Shown here piece after piece: positions 47,749-56,865 of a DNA stretch of 64,000 nucleotides. A model generated the notes under the pieces. It was not told the origin of the DNA and ran no database searches. It saw only the letters and a program-made list of their open reading frames with translations. The DNA is taken from assembly GCA_903911145.1 (NCBI GenBank), contig CAIWCD010000002.1, forward strand, positions 169,727-233,726, written 5' to 3'. Position 1 is the first letter of the stretch. The number at the start of each line of letters is the position of its first letter. This stretch comes from an uncultured delta proteobacterium. Its GTDB lineage: Bacteria > Myxococcota > Myxococcia > Myxococcales > 40CM-4-68-19. The position numbers and the translations under genes were made by a program.

Positions 47749-48156
47749 CTACTTCTTGCTGCTGGCGCCTGCGGGCGGCGCACTCGGCGACGTGCCCGTG
47801 TCCATCTTGCAGGTACCGTCGAAGAAGACGCCCCGCTCGATCATGATCGACGCCGTGGTGAGCGCGCCGCGGACCTTTGCGGGCGAGCGCAGTTCGATCG
47901 ACTTGATGGCCTTGGCGTTGCCGTTGTAGTCGCCGACGATCACCAGCGTGCCGACCTGGATCTCGCCCTTGACCTCGGCTCCTTCGCCGATGATCAGCGT
48001 GTCCGTCGAGATGATCTCGCCGGTGAACTTGCCGTCGATGCGGACGTTCCCCTCGAAGAGGAGCTTGCCCTCGAACGAGGAGCCCTTGCCGAGAAGGGCG
48101 TTGAGCGGTTCCGACTTCTGCGACCCGGGGGCGGCGACTTCCTGGAGCATGGCCAT
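47749..48156 (-). CDS. Bactofilin
   Basis: 135 residues. The bactofilin core (about 25-115) is a right-handed beta-helix of short repeats: GSSFEGKLLFEGNVRIDGKFTGEIISTDTLIIGEGAEVKGEI and VGDYNGNAKAIKSIELRSPAKVRGALTT. Both ends are disordered (TGTSPSAPPAGASSKK). Bactofilins polymerise without nucleotide and, in M. xanthus, form scaffolds that position ParA/ParB-parS. The parA/parB genes lie only 2-4 kb away on the same strand. Confidence 0.93.
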   Translation of the reverse strand: MAMLQEVAAPGSQKSEPLNALLGKGSSFEGKLLFEGNVRIDGKFTGEIISTDTLIIGEGAEVKGEIQVGTLVIVGDYNGNAKAIKSIELRSPAKVRGALTTASIMIERGVFFDGTCKMDTGTSPSAPPAGASSKK

Positions 48157-48264
48157 CTTTGAGCTGACCTCACGAAGAGAAGAGTTGCGTTGTAGCAGAT
48201 CGGCACGCGCAATCCAGATCGCATCGCGCGCGCATGCGCCGGTCGGGTGGTCCTTGTTCTCGCC

Positions 48265-50055
48265 TCAGACGAGAATCGAGAGTCCCTTGAGGATCGAGAG
48301 CAGCAGCACGATGATCGCTTCGCCGGCGATGAAGCCGCTCGAGAGCGGCGTGTTGTACGCCTCTTCCTGCCTGGGATTCGCGCGCGCCCAGATCGCCTGC
48401 GTGATGCCACCGAGGACGAGCGGCATGATCGAGACGGCCGGAATCAGCATCCCGAGACCGATGCCGGTGGGGCTGGGGATGAAGCGGTGGTACTTCGGCT
48501 CGAGCAGGGTGATGACCACGCCGAGCACGAGCGCGACCAGCATCGCGGAGAAGCAGCCGCGCGGAAGTTGGCTGAATCCCGCGCGCAGGAGCTCAGCGAA
48601 GCCGGCCCACTTCACCGAGATCGGCGAGGAGAGCCCGCCGTCGCCGATTCCATAGCGCGCCTTGAGCAGCGGATAGGCGATCGCCACCGAGGCCGCGCCG
48701 ATCGGCACCGCCATCAGCTGCACCAGAGTGAGATTCCGGTTGTTCGAGCCGACCAGCTTGCCCGCGCGGAAATCCTGCATCAGGTGCTCGCCGTTCGTCG
48801 CGACCGTGCCGCTCATGCCCGAGCCGATCATGTTGACAACCATGTTGTGTGGCACGAGTCCCGCGAAGATGGCCTGCATGAAGTTCGCGAGCGCCGAGAT
48901 CGGGGCCCAGTTCGTCTCGCCGAGGACGCGGATGCCGACGAGCATCAGCGGGAGCGAGAGCACAAGCGAGACGAGCGTCAGCCAGACGGGAAAATCGAGA
49001 GAGGCTTTCTGCACCACGCAGAGAGCCACAGTGAGGATCCCCGATCCCCAGAGGACGTGTTTGAGCGGAAGGTCGTCGCTGGCGATGCCGATGTCCTTCG
49101 AGGAGAAGGTCGCGAACGTCTTGACGATGAGCCGCCACTTGAGGAACAGCGCGGTCAGGCCCCCCGCCACCATCAGGCCCGTCGCAGGCCACATCACCCA
49201 GCGCAGCGTGTCGCGAAACGTCTCGGCCGCGATGATGCTGCGCTCGTGGAGCATCGCCGGCGCGATGAACCAGGAGAGCGCCATGCCGATCCCCATCGAG
49301 AGCGTCACACGTAGGCCGACGAGCATTCCGGAGCCGAACGAGAGGAGGCTCACCTCTGTTCCGCGGTGCATCGCCCGGCCGAGCTCGGAGAAATAGAAGT
49401 TGCCGGGGATCTTCTCGCGGAAGACCGCGACCGGGTTGCCTCGCCACATCCAGCTGCCGTTGAAATCGCGAACAAGGGCAAGGAGTCCAGAAGTCGACAT
49501 TCCAAGAAAGAGTGCGCGCACTCGCGAGCGGGCCTGCGCGGGCTCGAGATCGAGCACCATCATCGTCTCGCCAGCGGCCGTCCCGTCGGCGAAGGTGAGG
49601 TTCTCCTCATCGATGAAATGCTTGCGCAGCGGCACGGCGAGCAGCACGCCGAGCATCCCCGCGACCGAGAGCCACGCGAAGATCTGCCAGCGCCCGAGGT
49701 GAACGGCGAAGCCGAGTTCGGGGCGCTGGTTGAGCATGTCCATCGCCGCCAGCACAACGCACATGAAGCCTGCTTGCCCCGCCGCAGTCCCGGCCGTCTG
49801 GACGAGATTGTTCTCCCAGCGCGTCGCGCGCACGCCCGTGAAGAAGGCGATCAGCGTGAGCAGGATGTAGCCGAAGAAGGCACTCACCACCGAGATGTTC
49901 GGTCCGTAGCCGATCTTCAGGACGACGTACGGGTAGGTCGCGCCAATCACCGCGGCCACCAGTGCCGCCGTGATCAGCGCGCGGGGCGTCAACTCTCGGC
50001 GCGGGCCGGATACGTCCGGTACGTTGGGTCGCGTCGCTGCAACGGGCTCAGCCAT
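48265..50055 (-). CDS. OPT-family oligopeptide/metal-chelate transporter
   Basis: 596 residues, with about fourteen hydrophobic segments. OPT motifs include the N-terminal ATYPYVVLKIGYGPNISVVSAFFGYILL, TAGTAAGQAG, ENLTFADGTAAGETM and HNMVVNMIGSGMSGTVATNGEHLMQDFRAGKLVG. Such proteins are proton-coupled symporters of oligopeptides or siderophore-like chelates. It sits between the bactofilin and parB genes without an obvious functional tie. Confidence 0.88.
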   Translation of the reverse strand: MAEPVAATRPNVPDVSGPRRELTPRALITAALVAAVIGATYPYVVLKIGYGPNISVVSAFFGYILLTLIAFFTGVRATRWENNLVQTAGTAAGQAGFMCVVLAAMDMLNQRPELGFAVHLGRWQIFAWLSVAGMLGVLLAVPLRKHFIDEENLTFADGTAAGETMMVLDLEPAQARSRVRALFLGMSTSGLLALVRDFNGSWMWRGNPVAVFREKIPGNFYFSELGRAMHRGTEVSLLSFGSGMLVGLRVTLSMGIGMALSWFIAPAMLHERSIIAAETFRDTLRWVMWPATGLMVAGGLTALFLKWRLIVKTFATFSSKDIGIASDDLPLKHVLWGSGILTVALCVVQKASLDFPVWLTLVSLVLSLPLMLVGIRVLGETNWAPISALANFMQAIFAGLVPHNMVVNMIGSGMSGTVATNGEHLMQDFRAGKLVGSNNRNLTLVQLMAVPIGAASVAIAYPLLKARYGIGDGGLSSPISVKWAGFAELLRAGFSQLPRGCFSAMLVALVLGVVITLLEPKYHRFIPSPTGIGLGMLIPAVSIMPLVLGGITQAIWARANPRQEEAYNTPLSSGFIAGEAIIVLLLSILKGLSILV

Positions 50056-50188
50056 GGTGTGCGGCTCTTTCCGGTTTGGGTCGGCGGGCGTGCAGCGCGC
50101 AGCAGGCCGTGGCGTGCCCGTGGTGACCCGCCCGCGCCGTGATGAGCGCGGCGCGTTCGTGGTTCTTGCGCTCGCTTCGTGGCGTTCG

Positions 50189-51073
50189 CTACTCGCCGAG
50201 AACCGCAGCCAGGATGCGGTCGAGGTCGGCGAGCGAGCCGTAGTGAACGACCAGCTCGCCCTTCCCTCCCCGATCCTTGAGCTCGACCTTGCTTCCGAGC
50301 TTGCGCTGCAGCTTCTCGACGACGTGCCGCACCTGCACAGAGCTGGTCTCTCCCGCCGCCTTCTTGCCGCCCTGCTTGCTCTTGATCCGCTGCACGAGCT
50401 GCTCGGCCCCGCGAACCGAGAGCTGCTCGGCGATCACCTTCTCGGCCGCCTTCGCCAGATCCCCCTCGTCGGCGATGCCGAGAAGCGCGCGCGCATGCCC
50501 CATCGAGAGCGTGCCCTCGACAATGGCCCGCTTGATCTTCTCCGGCAGACGCAGGAGCCGCAGCGAATTGGCCACGGTCGAACGCTCCTTGCCCACGCGC
50601 TCGGCCAACTTCTCCTGCGTCAGGCCAAACTCCGACACCAGGCGCTGGTAGGCCTCGGCCTCTTCGATCGGGTTGAGCTCCTCGCGCTGGATGTTCTCGA
50701 TCAGCGCCAGCTCGAACGCCTCGCTCTCGGTCACCTCTCGCACCAGCGCCGGGACCTCGCGCAGCCCCGCACGTTGCGAGGCGCGCCAGCGGCGCTCCCC
50801 TGCGATGATGATGTAGCCGACCTGCCCGTTGGGCGCGCGCCGCACGAGCAGAGGAAGCAGAACACCCTTGGCCTTGATCGAGTCGGCGAGCTCATCGAGC
50901 TGGGCCTCGGCAAAGTGACGCCGCGGCTGCAGTTTGTCGGCGACGATCTCCTCGATGCCCAGCTGAACGATGCCTCGGCGCTCGGCCGGAGACGCCCCGG
51001 GAATGAGCGAGCCCATCCCGCGCCCAAGTGCAGTTCCTGGCAACGGCCGCTTGTTCATCGACTTCAAGTCCAT
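50189..51073 (-). CDS. parB: Chromosome-partitioning protein ParB
   Basis: 294 residues. The N-terminal MDLKSMNKRPLPGTALGRGMGSLIPG carries the ParA-activating leader. The CTP-binding core has QPRRHF, IIIAGERRWRASQRAGL and ENIQREELNPIEEAEAYQRL. The helix-turn-helix reads LTQEKLAERVGKERSTVANSLRLLRLP, and a dimerisation domain closes the protein. It loads at the parS sites in this window and spreads as a CTP-dependent clamp. I chose the ATG at 51073 because GAGG lies seven bases upstream and the conserved protein starts there. Confidence 0.95.
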   Translation of the reverse strand: MDLKSMNKRPLPGTALGRGMGSLIPGASPAERRGIVQLGIEEIVADKLQPRRHFAEAQLDELADSIKAKGVLLPLLVRRAPNGQVGYIIIAGERRWRASQRAGLREVPALVREVTESEAFELALIENIQREELNPIEEAEAYQRLVSEFGLTQEKLAERVGKERSTVANSLRLLRLPEKIKRAIVEGTLSMGHARALLGIADEGDLAKAAEKVIAEQLSVRGAEQLVQRIKSKQGGKKAAGETSSVQVRHVVEKLQRKLGSKVELKDRGGKGELVVHYGSLADLDRILAAVLGE

Positions 51074-51270
51074 ACGTTTTCCTCTTCCGTGCGTCCGCCG
51101 TGGCGGGATCGTGGTGGTCCGCCTTGAGCCCCCCGGGTCCCCCGGATGACGCGTTTTGATACCCTGACTGGTTCGAATTGCGCCGCTTGGCCGCCGATTT
51201 GGTCTCATGCGCGAGGAGAGTTCAAGCGGCGTGCCGCCTCCTGCTTCCCTCGGCGCCGGCGCGCGCGCCC

Positions 51271-52113
51271 TCACTCTGCGTCGTGTTTCCCTTTCTGTCC
51301 ATGCGGCCTGTGCCCCTCCGCCTGCTGTGCCGTCGCGGCCTGCTTCTGGTGACGTGCGATCATCTCGACGGCGAGAGCCAGATAGCTCTGGGCCCCCTTT
51401 GATTCGATGTCGTAGAGCATCACCGGCTTGCCGTGGCTGGGTGCCTCCGAAAGCCGGACGTTGCGGGGAATGACCGTCTCGTAGACCTGGCCCGGCAGGT
51501 TCTCCTGGACGTTGCCCGCGACCTGCCGCGCAAGGTTGTTGCGCGCGTCGAACATGGTCAGCACGACGCCATCGAGTTCCAGGTCGCGGTTGAGCCGCGC
51601 CCGCACAAGCTCAATCGTCTTCAGGAGAGAGGTCAGGCCTTCAAGCGCGTAGTATTCGCACTGGAGCGGAACAAGAACCCGATCCGCCGCCACGAGCGCG
51701 TTGATGGTGAGCAGCCCCAGCGAAGGTGCACAATCAATGATGATGTAGTCGAGTTCGCCACGCAGAGGCTGGAGCGCCGTGCGCAATCGGCTCTCCCGGC
51801 CCTCGACCTGGACGAGTTCGAGCTCCGCACCCACAAGGTCCGAGTCGGCGGGCAACACCCGCAAATGCTCGACCTCGGTATGCCGGAGCGCCGTGCGGGC
51901 ATCGTGCTCGCCAAGCAGCGCATGATAGACGGAGGGAAGCGGGCTTGCTTCATCACGACGAATGCCCAGGCCGCTCGATGCGTTCCCCTGCGGATCGAAG
52001 TCGACGAGGAGAACCCTCTTCTCCTGCGCCGCGAGCGAGGCAGCGAGATTGACCGACGTGGTCGTCTTTCCCACTCCTCCCTTCTGGTTCACGACAGCGA
52101 TCACGATGGCCAT
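51271..52113 (-). CDS. parA: Chromosome-partitioning ATPase ParA (Soj)
   Basis: 280 residues. A deviant Walker A KGGVGKTTT near the N-terminus, the VLLVDFDPQGNASSGLG strand, YIIIDCAPSLGLLTINAL and the C-terminal NVRLSEAPSHGKPVMLYD are diagnostic. It binds DNA in the ATP state and pulls ParB-parS. The ATG at 52113 opens the conserved AIVIAVVNQKGG. parB lies 197 bp downstream; that spacer holds no further gene. Two parS sites lie 104-158 bp upstream of parA. Confidence 0.95.
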   Translation of the reverse strand: MAIVIAVVNQKGGVGKTTTSVNLAASLAAQEKRVLLVDFDPQGNASSGLGIRRDEASPLPSVYHALLGEHDARTALRHTEVEHLRVLPADSDLVGAELELVQVEGRESRLRTALQPLRGELDYIIIDCAPSLGLLTINALVAADRVLVPLQCEYYALEGLTSLLKTIELVRARLNRDLELDGVVLTMFDARNNLARQVAGNVQENLPGQVYETVIPRNVRLSEAPSHGKPVMLYDIESKGAQSYLALAVEMIARHQKQAATAQQAEGHRPHGQKGKHDAE

Positions 52114-52216
52114 ATGCGAGTCCTGACGACGAGCCCATCTGCTGGGCGAGAGAGGCACGGGGATCGGCGGCGTAGCACGGTCGAGTCGAATCGATCAAGC
52201 GATCGAGGTTCCTCTC

Positions 52217-52232
52217 TGTTCCACGTGGAACT
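52217..52232. promoter_or_regulatory. parS site 1
   Basis: TGTTCCACGTGGAACT, one base from the myxobacterial 16-bp palindrome. It is about 104 bp upstream of the parA ATG, so ParB bound here might also affect parAB transcription. Confidence 0.9.
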
Positions 52233-52255
52233 GGGACACCTTCGAAACCTGTCCA

Positions 52256-52271
52256 TGTTCCACGTGGAACA
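52256..52271. promoter_or_regulatory. parS site 2 (perfect palindrome)
   Basis: TGTTCCACGTGGAACA is identical to the Myxococcus xanthus parS consensus and a perfect 16-bp palindrome. It begins 39 bp from the start of site 1. Confidence 0.95.
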
Positions 52272-52508
52272 GCAGGCCGCAGCCTCCTCGCGCGTCGCTA
52301 CCCGCACCCCCTGCCCTGTCACAGTTGTTCGGGCGGCCGCACGCGAGGAGTGCAGCCAGCACCCGGCGACCACGATCGCATGAACGACTGGCCGGCAATC
52401 CGTGGCGACCTGCGACATCTCCACATCTGCCGTTGGTGGACACCCGCCGCCAATCGTTCCTCGCTGGGCATCACAGCTCTGCTCGGGCCAACCGCTGGCC
52501 GTTGGCTG

Positions 52509-53141
52509 CTATGGCTCAAGCGCGTATTCGACGAGTTTTCGGGTCGCTCCACTGCTCGGAAGCTGGAACTCGGTCGAACGAACGCGGTGCAGTCGCCCTT
52601 CCCTGTCCGGCGCCTCATCGCGCGCCCCAAGCAGACAGAACGCCTTTCCCCCATCAGTAAGATACGGCTCAGCAAGCCTGAGCCAATCAGAGGGGGCCGC
52701 AAACGCACGCGCGACCGCTGCGGTGAATGCTGGCAGGCCTTCGCTCTTCGGCTGTCCCGCCAACCGAAGAGCACGGGCCTGAATTCCTGGCAGCTTGAGT
52801 TCGGCCAGGGCCGACTTCAAGAAAGAGACCTTCTTTTGGACGGAGTCGACGAGCCACACCTCGATGTCCGGCCGCACGATCCGAACGGGGATGCCCGGAA
52901 AGCCTGCACCCGTGCCCGCATCAAGCAGCCGCCCAGCCGGGAGATGAGACGCGATCGCCAGTGAATCGAGAACGTGTTTCTCAACCACCTCGGCGGGCAC
53001 AGTGATCGCCGTCAGGTTGATGCGCGCATTCCACTTCAGCAAGAGCGACACATGGCGCTCGATCTGTTCAATCTGCGCTGGCAGCAGCTGCAGGCCGAGT
53101 CCCGCTGCCCCGATCTGAATTTCTGATGCGAACTCACCCAT
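52509..53141 (-). CDS. rsmG: 16S rRNA (guanine-527-N7) methyltransferase RsmG (GidB)
   Basis: 210 residues. The SAM-binding motif is LLDAGTGAGFPGIPVRI; WNARINLTAIT and the HVLDSLA stretch upstream are family signatures, and VARAFAAPSDWL is in the C-terminal half. It methylates G527 of 16S rRNA. It precedes parA, the usual order, but mnmE/mnmG are not its neighbours here. Confidence 0.94.
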   Translation of the reverse strand: MGEFASEIQIGAAGLGLQLLPAQIEQIERHVSLLLKWNARINLTAITVPAEVVEKHVLDSLAIASHLPAGRLLDAGTGAGFPGIPVRIVRPDIEVWLVDSVQKKVSFLKSALAELKLPGIQARALRLAGQPKSEGLPAFTAAVARAFAAPSDWLRLAEPYLTDGGKAFCLLGARDEAPDREGRLHRVRSTEFQLPSSGATRKLVEYALEP

Positions 53142-53939
53142 GCCCTTGGCTCCTCACGCCCACGAACAACAGCCGCACTTCGCAAGACACAGTCGATCGC
53201 TGTCCTTTCGCGAGTTCAATTCTCTGTCTCACTTCAGGTCTACCCCGCCCCGTGCGACCGCATCGGCTCGATCTGGTTGGCACGACCCGCCTCAAGATAG
53301 GCTATCACCGCGTCGTCAGCGTCGCCGCGATAGAGCGCGGCCGCCGCCAGTCCTCCTCCAGTTCCTCGGCCCGGCCACAGAGACGCTGGGGCATGTTCGG
53401 CAACCAGAACGGCCGTCGTTCCCTCCTGCTTTTCCGTTTCGACTGGCGAAGACACCCTCCGATGTTCCACGTGGAACGTCACGGAATCCCGATCCCTTCG
53501 TGGAGTCCGATGCCCACGATGCATCTTCGTATCCCGGAGGAAGCCGGACGCCTTGTCTGCTGGTTACGCTCTCTTCTTCCGCCGCAGCGCTGCCCTGATG
53601 CATCCTCCGCGTGGCGCTGGACACCGCAGGCCGAACACTAAGCGCGGACGAGCAAAAAGAGCCGCTTCCATGCACCACAAACGTGGCTCCTGAAAACGCC
53701 TTCCGCCCATAGAATCTCACCGGAGAGCACCGACTCAACTGCGGCGTCGTTCGTTATGGCGCCGGTGCCATCCCGTTGCGGCAGTCGGTGCGACTCAAGT
53801 TTGACACTAGAAGATTGGGCACACTCCAAGGCCCAGTGGTGTTGGCGCGCTCAGGACTCGTATCTTCGAGGACCTGCGCCTCTGCCTGAAAGGTCTTTTG
53901 TACCAGCGCGAACACGGCGAGGGGCCATCGGCTCTAAGT
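53142..53939. other. 800-bp gap without a recognised gene, containing a parS site
   Basis: Neither strand carries a convincing gene between rsmG and yidC. A short minus-strand frame at 53240-53524 (94 residues, ending ALYRGDADDAVIAYLEAGRANQ) has GC-rich third codon positions and may be a remnant or a small gene, but matches nothing I know. A parS site lies at 53463. In many bacteria jag, mnmE and mnmG occupy this position. Confidence 0.55.
53463..53478. promoter_or_regulatory. parS site 3
   Basis: TGTTCCACGTGGAACG matches the parS palindrome at 15 of 16 positions. It lies in the gene-free gap between rsmG and yidC. Confidence 0.9.
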
Positions 53940-55670
53940 TCAACGTCGAGGTGCAACCTCAACCGTCTGACTCGCTGCGGGCGCGACCGTCGCCTTGAAT
54001 GTGCGGCGCAGGTAGACCTGCTGGGCGATCGAAAGGACGTTGTTCACCAGGATGTAGAGAGTCAACCCAGACGGGAGATTGAACATCGCCAGAGTGAAGA
54101 ACGCGCTCATCGCATACGTAACCGTCTTCTGGCTCGGGTTGGACGTCGGTGTCGGCGTGAGAACCTGCGTGATGATCATCGTGACGCCCATCACCGCCGG
54201 GACGATGAAATATGGATCCTTCGCCGTCAGATCGTCGAGCCAGCCCGCAATAAACGCCGAGTTGTAGAGCTCCGCAGACACCCGGAGCGTGTTGTAGAGC
54301 GCGATCCAGATGGGGAACTGCACCAGCATTGGCAGGCACGAGGCCATCGGATTGACCCCGTGCTCCTGGAACAGCTTCATCTGCTCCTGGTTCTGCCGAG
54401 CGGTATCCCCCGCGTACTTCTTCTTCAGTTCATCAAGTTGGGGCTGAATCCGCTGCATCTCCTGCATCGACTTCATCTGCTTGTGCGTCAGGGGGAAGGT
54501 CAGGAGCTTGATCGACAGCGTCAGCAAAATTATGGCAAGCCCCCAGTTGTGCGGTGGAATCGCGTCATGGAAGAAGCGCATCCCGACCAGCAGACCCTTG
54601 ACGATGACTCCCCAGAAGCCAAAATCGATCGACTCTCGCAGGTGAGGAGAGACCTGATCGAGGATCTCTCCAAGTTTCGGACCGGCGAACGTAGCCACAG
54701 AGAGCTTCTGGGTCGCGCCCGCTGCGAGGGTCAGAGGAAAATCGAGCGCCGCACTGAGCGCTCCCTTCGCATCCGAGTTGACCCGGCATGCCGTTGCGCC
54801 GTCACCGACCGGGACCGCGGCCATCAGGAAGAACTGCTCGTTGATTCCGACGAAATCCGCATGCGTGGGGCTGCTCCAACTGCGGGGCTTGGCCACCTGC
54901 AGCTGTTCGGATTCCTTTCCTGCCTTGCACATCGCCTGGGCCGGCTGGACGCGAGACGAGAAATAGGTGGCCATGAAGCCGCCGCTGCCCGCCGAGGGAT
55001 CGCTCCAACCAGTGGTCAGCAGAGAGACCCGTCCGCTGAACGGCTGTTCGCTGCGCACTTCGAGCGCCACATCCAACTTGAAGGCTTGCGAATCAAGGCT
55101 GATCGTCTTGAGGACCTCGATTCCGTTTGCCCGACCTCGAAACGTTGCTGACCGATCATCCGCGGAGACAACCTCGTAGCCCGTATCAATGGGAAGGAGC
55201 GGGGCGACCGCGTTCGCCTGGTCGACGCCTGCCGAATTCCCAGATACCTCAAGAGAGAGCGGCAACGTCGAGTTGCCCTCAGCCACCAACTCAACAGGCT
55301 TTCGCTCCGCACCGTGAACCGATGCGTGGAGATACTTGGGCCCGAGCAGCTGCACCGAGTGAACAGCCGCTCCATCACTCGTCAATTCAACCCGCATAGA
55401 GCTGGATTGGAGAGTGACCGTCCGGGTCGGTGGACGTGGAAGAGCAGGGGAGGGCGCAGTGGTTGGTGTTCCACGTGAAACATCGTTCGGGACTGCGGCC
55501 GCCTTGGGGAGCTCGGCCGTGGTCGGGCCCTGAGCTGGAAGGGCAGCTGTCTGACCCGCAACAACTGGCGCGGGGGGATTGAGGCGCGGTTCAACGAAGA
55601 TGCTCCAGCCATATGCAACAGCGAGGCAGAGGAAAATCGTGATGAAAAGCCGTCGATTGGTGTCGTTCAT
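53940..55670 (-). CDS. yidC: Membrane protein insertase YidC
   Basis: 576 residues, the long proteobacterial form. An N-terminal helix (RRLFITIFLCLAVAYGWSIF, about 5-25) is followed by a Pro/Ala-rich linker and the periplasmic beta-supersandwich domain (about 75-330). The conserved insertase core includes NWGLAIILLTLSIKLLTFPLTHKQMKSMQEMQRIQPQLDELKKKY and the last helices with LPSGLTLYILVNNVLSIAQQ. It inserts membrane proteins alone or with SecYEG. The ATG at 55670 begins the first helix. A parS site (55467-55482) lies inside its coding region. Confidence 0.96.
   Translation of the reverse strand: MNDTNRRLFITIFLCLAVAYGWSIFVEPRLNPPAPVVAGQTAALPAQGPTTAELPKAAAVPNDVSRGTPTTAPSPALPRPPTRTVTLQSSSMRVELTSDGAAVHSVQLLGPKYLHASVHGAERKPVELVAEGNSTLPLSLEVSGNSAGVDQANAVAPLLPIDTGYEVVSADDRSATFRGRANGIEVLKTISLDSQAFKLDVALEVRSEQPFSGRVSLLTTGWSDPSAGSGGFMATYFSSRVQPAQAMCKAGKESEQLQVAKPRSWSSPTHADFVGINEQFFLMAAVPVGDGATACRVNSDAKGALSAALDFPLTLAAGATQKLSVATFAGPKLGEILDQVSPHLRESIDFGFWGVIVKGLLVGMRFFHDAIPPHNWGLAIILLTLSIKLLTFPLTHKQMKSMQEMQRIQPQLDELKKKYAGDTARQNQEQMKLFQEHGVNPMASCLPMLVQFPIWIALYNTLRVSAELYNSAFIAGWLDDLTAKDPYFIVPAVMGVTMIITQVLTPTPTSNPSQKTVTYAMSAFFTLAMFNLPSGLTLYILVNNVLSIAQQVYLRRTFKATVAPAASQTVEVAPRR
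55467..55482. promoter_or_regulatory. parS-like site 4 inside yidC
   Basis: TGTTCCACGTGAAACA is one base away from the perfect palindrome and intermediate with the Bacillus form. It falls in the variable linker of YidC, where codon choice is free. Confidence 0.8.
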
Positions 55671-55719
55671 GGCAATCCAGAGATGCGCCGTTCGAGGCCG
55701 CAGGAGATGCAGAGGTGGT

Positions 55720-55983
55720 TCATGGGCGTGGAACCGGGTCGATCCCACCGCGCGCCCAAGGGTGGCAACGTAAGAGGCGTCTGGCTGAGAGCAAGGACCC
55801 CCGGAAAGGTCCGTATTCGGCCAGGGCTTCTGCGGCATAGGCGGAACAGCTGGGCCAGTAGCGGCAGGAGGGGGCAAGAAGCGGAGAGATCAGCTTTTGA
55901 TAAGCAAAAACAAAGAGTCTGAGCGGAAGCGCCAACAGCCAATAGAGGGGATTGGGCCGCAACGCATTTGCCCTATCTCTCAT
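55720..55983 (-). CDS. yidD: Membrane-insertion efficiency factor YidD
   Basis: 87 residues. The family motif [49 protein letters not shown] is complete, with its three conserved Cys. It is a small peripheral membrane protein that helps YidC-dependent insertion. The ATG overlaps the rnpA stop (ATGA). It precedes yidC by 49 bp. Confidence 0.95.
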   Translation of the reverse strand: MRDRANALRPNPLYWLLALPLRLFVFAYQKLISPLLAPSCRYWPSCSAYAAEALAEYGPFRGSLLSARRLLRCHPWARGGIDPVPRP

Positions 55984-56375
55984 GGCGTAGGCCCGATGGT
56001 TGCCGCGATGCGCTTGGAGGCACGCTTTAGCCAGTTCCGGAAGTCGATGACGCTCGCCCTGGTCGAAGAGGCGCGTGCGACCAGCACCAGGTCGATAGCC
56101 GGAAGGGTCGACAGCTCATGTCGAACGGCCTCCTTGAGGCGCCGCTTGACCTGGTTTCGAACCACCGATTCACCCACCTTCGATGAAACGACAAGACCCA
56201 CGCGCGCAACCGCCAGATTCCCTGGCGATGCCCGTGTGGGTAGTGCTGGCCGCACGATGTAGCTTGCAGCCAGCGGTCCGTCGACGAAGCCCTTGCCCTG
56301 CTCTTTGACCTGCAGGAACTGCGCGCGCTGGAGAAGCCGCGCACTCTTTGGGAAGGCGAGGGCGCCCGCGCTCAA
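55980..56375 (-). CDS. rnpA: Ribonuclease P protein component
   Basis: 131 residues from a TTG at 56375, two bases after the rpmH stop. [21 protein letters not shown] opens the domain, and the RNR motif is in [24 protein letters not shown]. It binds the RNase P RNA to mature tRNA 5' ends. The open frame continues upstream, but that part is antisense-like sequence over rpmH, so the TTG start is preferred; its ribosome-binding site is weak, consistent with coupling to rpmH. Confidence 0.88.
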   Translation of the reverse strand: MSAGALAFPKSARLLQRAQFLQVKEQGKGFVDGPLAASYIVRPALPTRASPGNLAVARVGLVVSSKVGESVVRNQVKRRLKEAVRHELSTLPAIDLVLVARASSTRASVIDFRNWLKRASKRIAATIGPTP

Positions 56376-56377
56376 TG

Positions 56378-56527
56378 CTACTTCGTAGGCGCGCGAACGG
56401 TGAGCCGCTTGCGGCCCTTCGTCCGGCGGCGCTTCAATACAGCGCGACCCTGCTTCGTTGCCATCCGCTTGCGAAACCCGTGCTCCTTGTTTCGCCGCAC
56501 TTTGCTCGGCTGATACGTACGCTTCAC
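56378..56527 (-). CDS. rpmH: 50S ribosomal protein L34
   Basis: 49 residues starting at a [23 protein letters not shown], then [20 protein letters not shown] and [13 protein letters not shown] lies seven bases upstream of the start. This is the usual first gene of the rpmH-rnpA-yidD-yidC operon, transcribed away from dnaA. It has an interrupted neighbourhood downstream, because jag and mnmE do not follow yidC. Confidence 0.96.
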   Translation of the reverse strand: MKRTYQPSKVRRNKEHGFRKRMATKQGRAVLKRRRTKGRKRLTVRAPTK

Positions 56528-56865
56528 GGCACAACTCCAATCGATGCGAAAAGACTGCTTTGGAAAAAACGCGGCACTGAAAGCACGCGATCGAAGGCGA
56601 TGTCAAGAGAACAGCGCGATCCTCCGATCATTTTTGCCAAGCCCGGTTGACGTCCGGAGCCTTGTCCCGCTTGATCCCGCGTCGATCCAACGCCTTGCCC
56701 GATCGCTCGGGATCTCACTTGATCGTCACCTATGGTGTTGCTAGGGTCAGTCGCCTCCCGATGACGCCGCAAGGATGGCACTCCCGCAGCAAGTCGAGCT
56801 CTCCACCGCGTCCGAAACGACGCGCATGTACTTGTATTCTCTGTTTTTATTGAAAGGTTGTTCCG
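56528..56865. other. rpmH-dnaA divergent spacer, candidate oriC/promoter region
   Basis: This 338-bp space separates the leftward rpmH operon from rightward dnaA, the usual origin site. I see no cluster of perfect DnaA boxes inside it. An AT-richer stretch lies at about 56825-56866, just before dnaA. A minus-strand TTGACA (56606-56601) could be the rpmH -35 element, but no good -10 goes with it. Confidence 0.45.
56719..56747 (+). promoter_or_regulatory. Possible dnaA promoter
   Basis: TTGATC (56719-56724) and TAGGGT (56742-56747) are 17 bp apart, about 118 bp before the dnaA ATG. The shape matches other TTG...TAGR pairs in the window. Confidence 0.35.

Larger units (their letters stand above)
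52114..52508. other. parA-rsmG spacer containing two parS sites
   Basis: This 395-bp stretch between rsmG and parA holds two parS sites (52217-52232 and 52256-52271) but no open frame that looks coding. Confidence 0.6.

Noticed and set aside
53240..53524. Small gene on the minus strand in the rsmG-yidC gap.
   Set aside because: Part of it has coding-like base usage, but there is no family, no good ribosome-binding site and a parS site lies inside it; left as a remark only.
53142..53939. Degraded mnmE pseudogene.
   Set aside because: None of the expected motifs (N-terminal ATPxGxGA, GTPase G1 loop, C-terminal CIGK) can be found in any frame, and the gap is shorter than mnmE.
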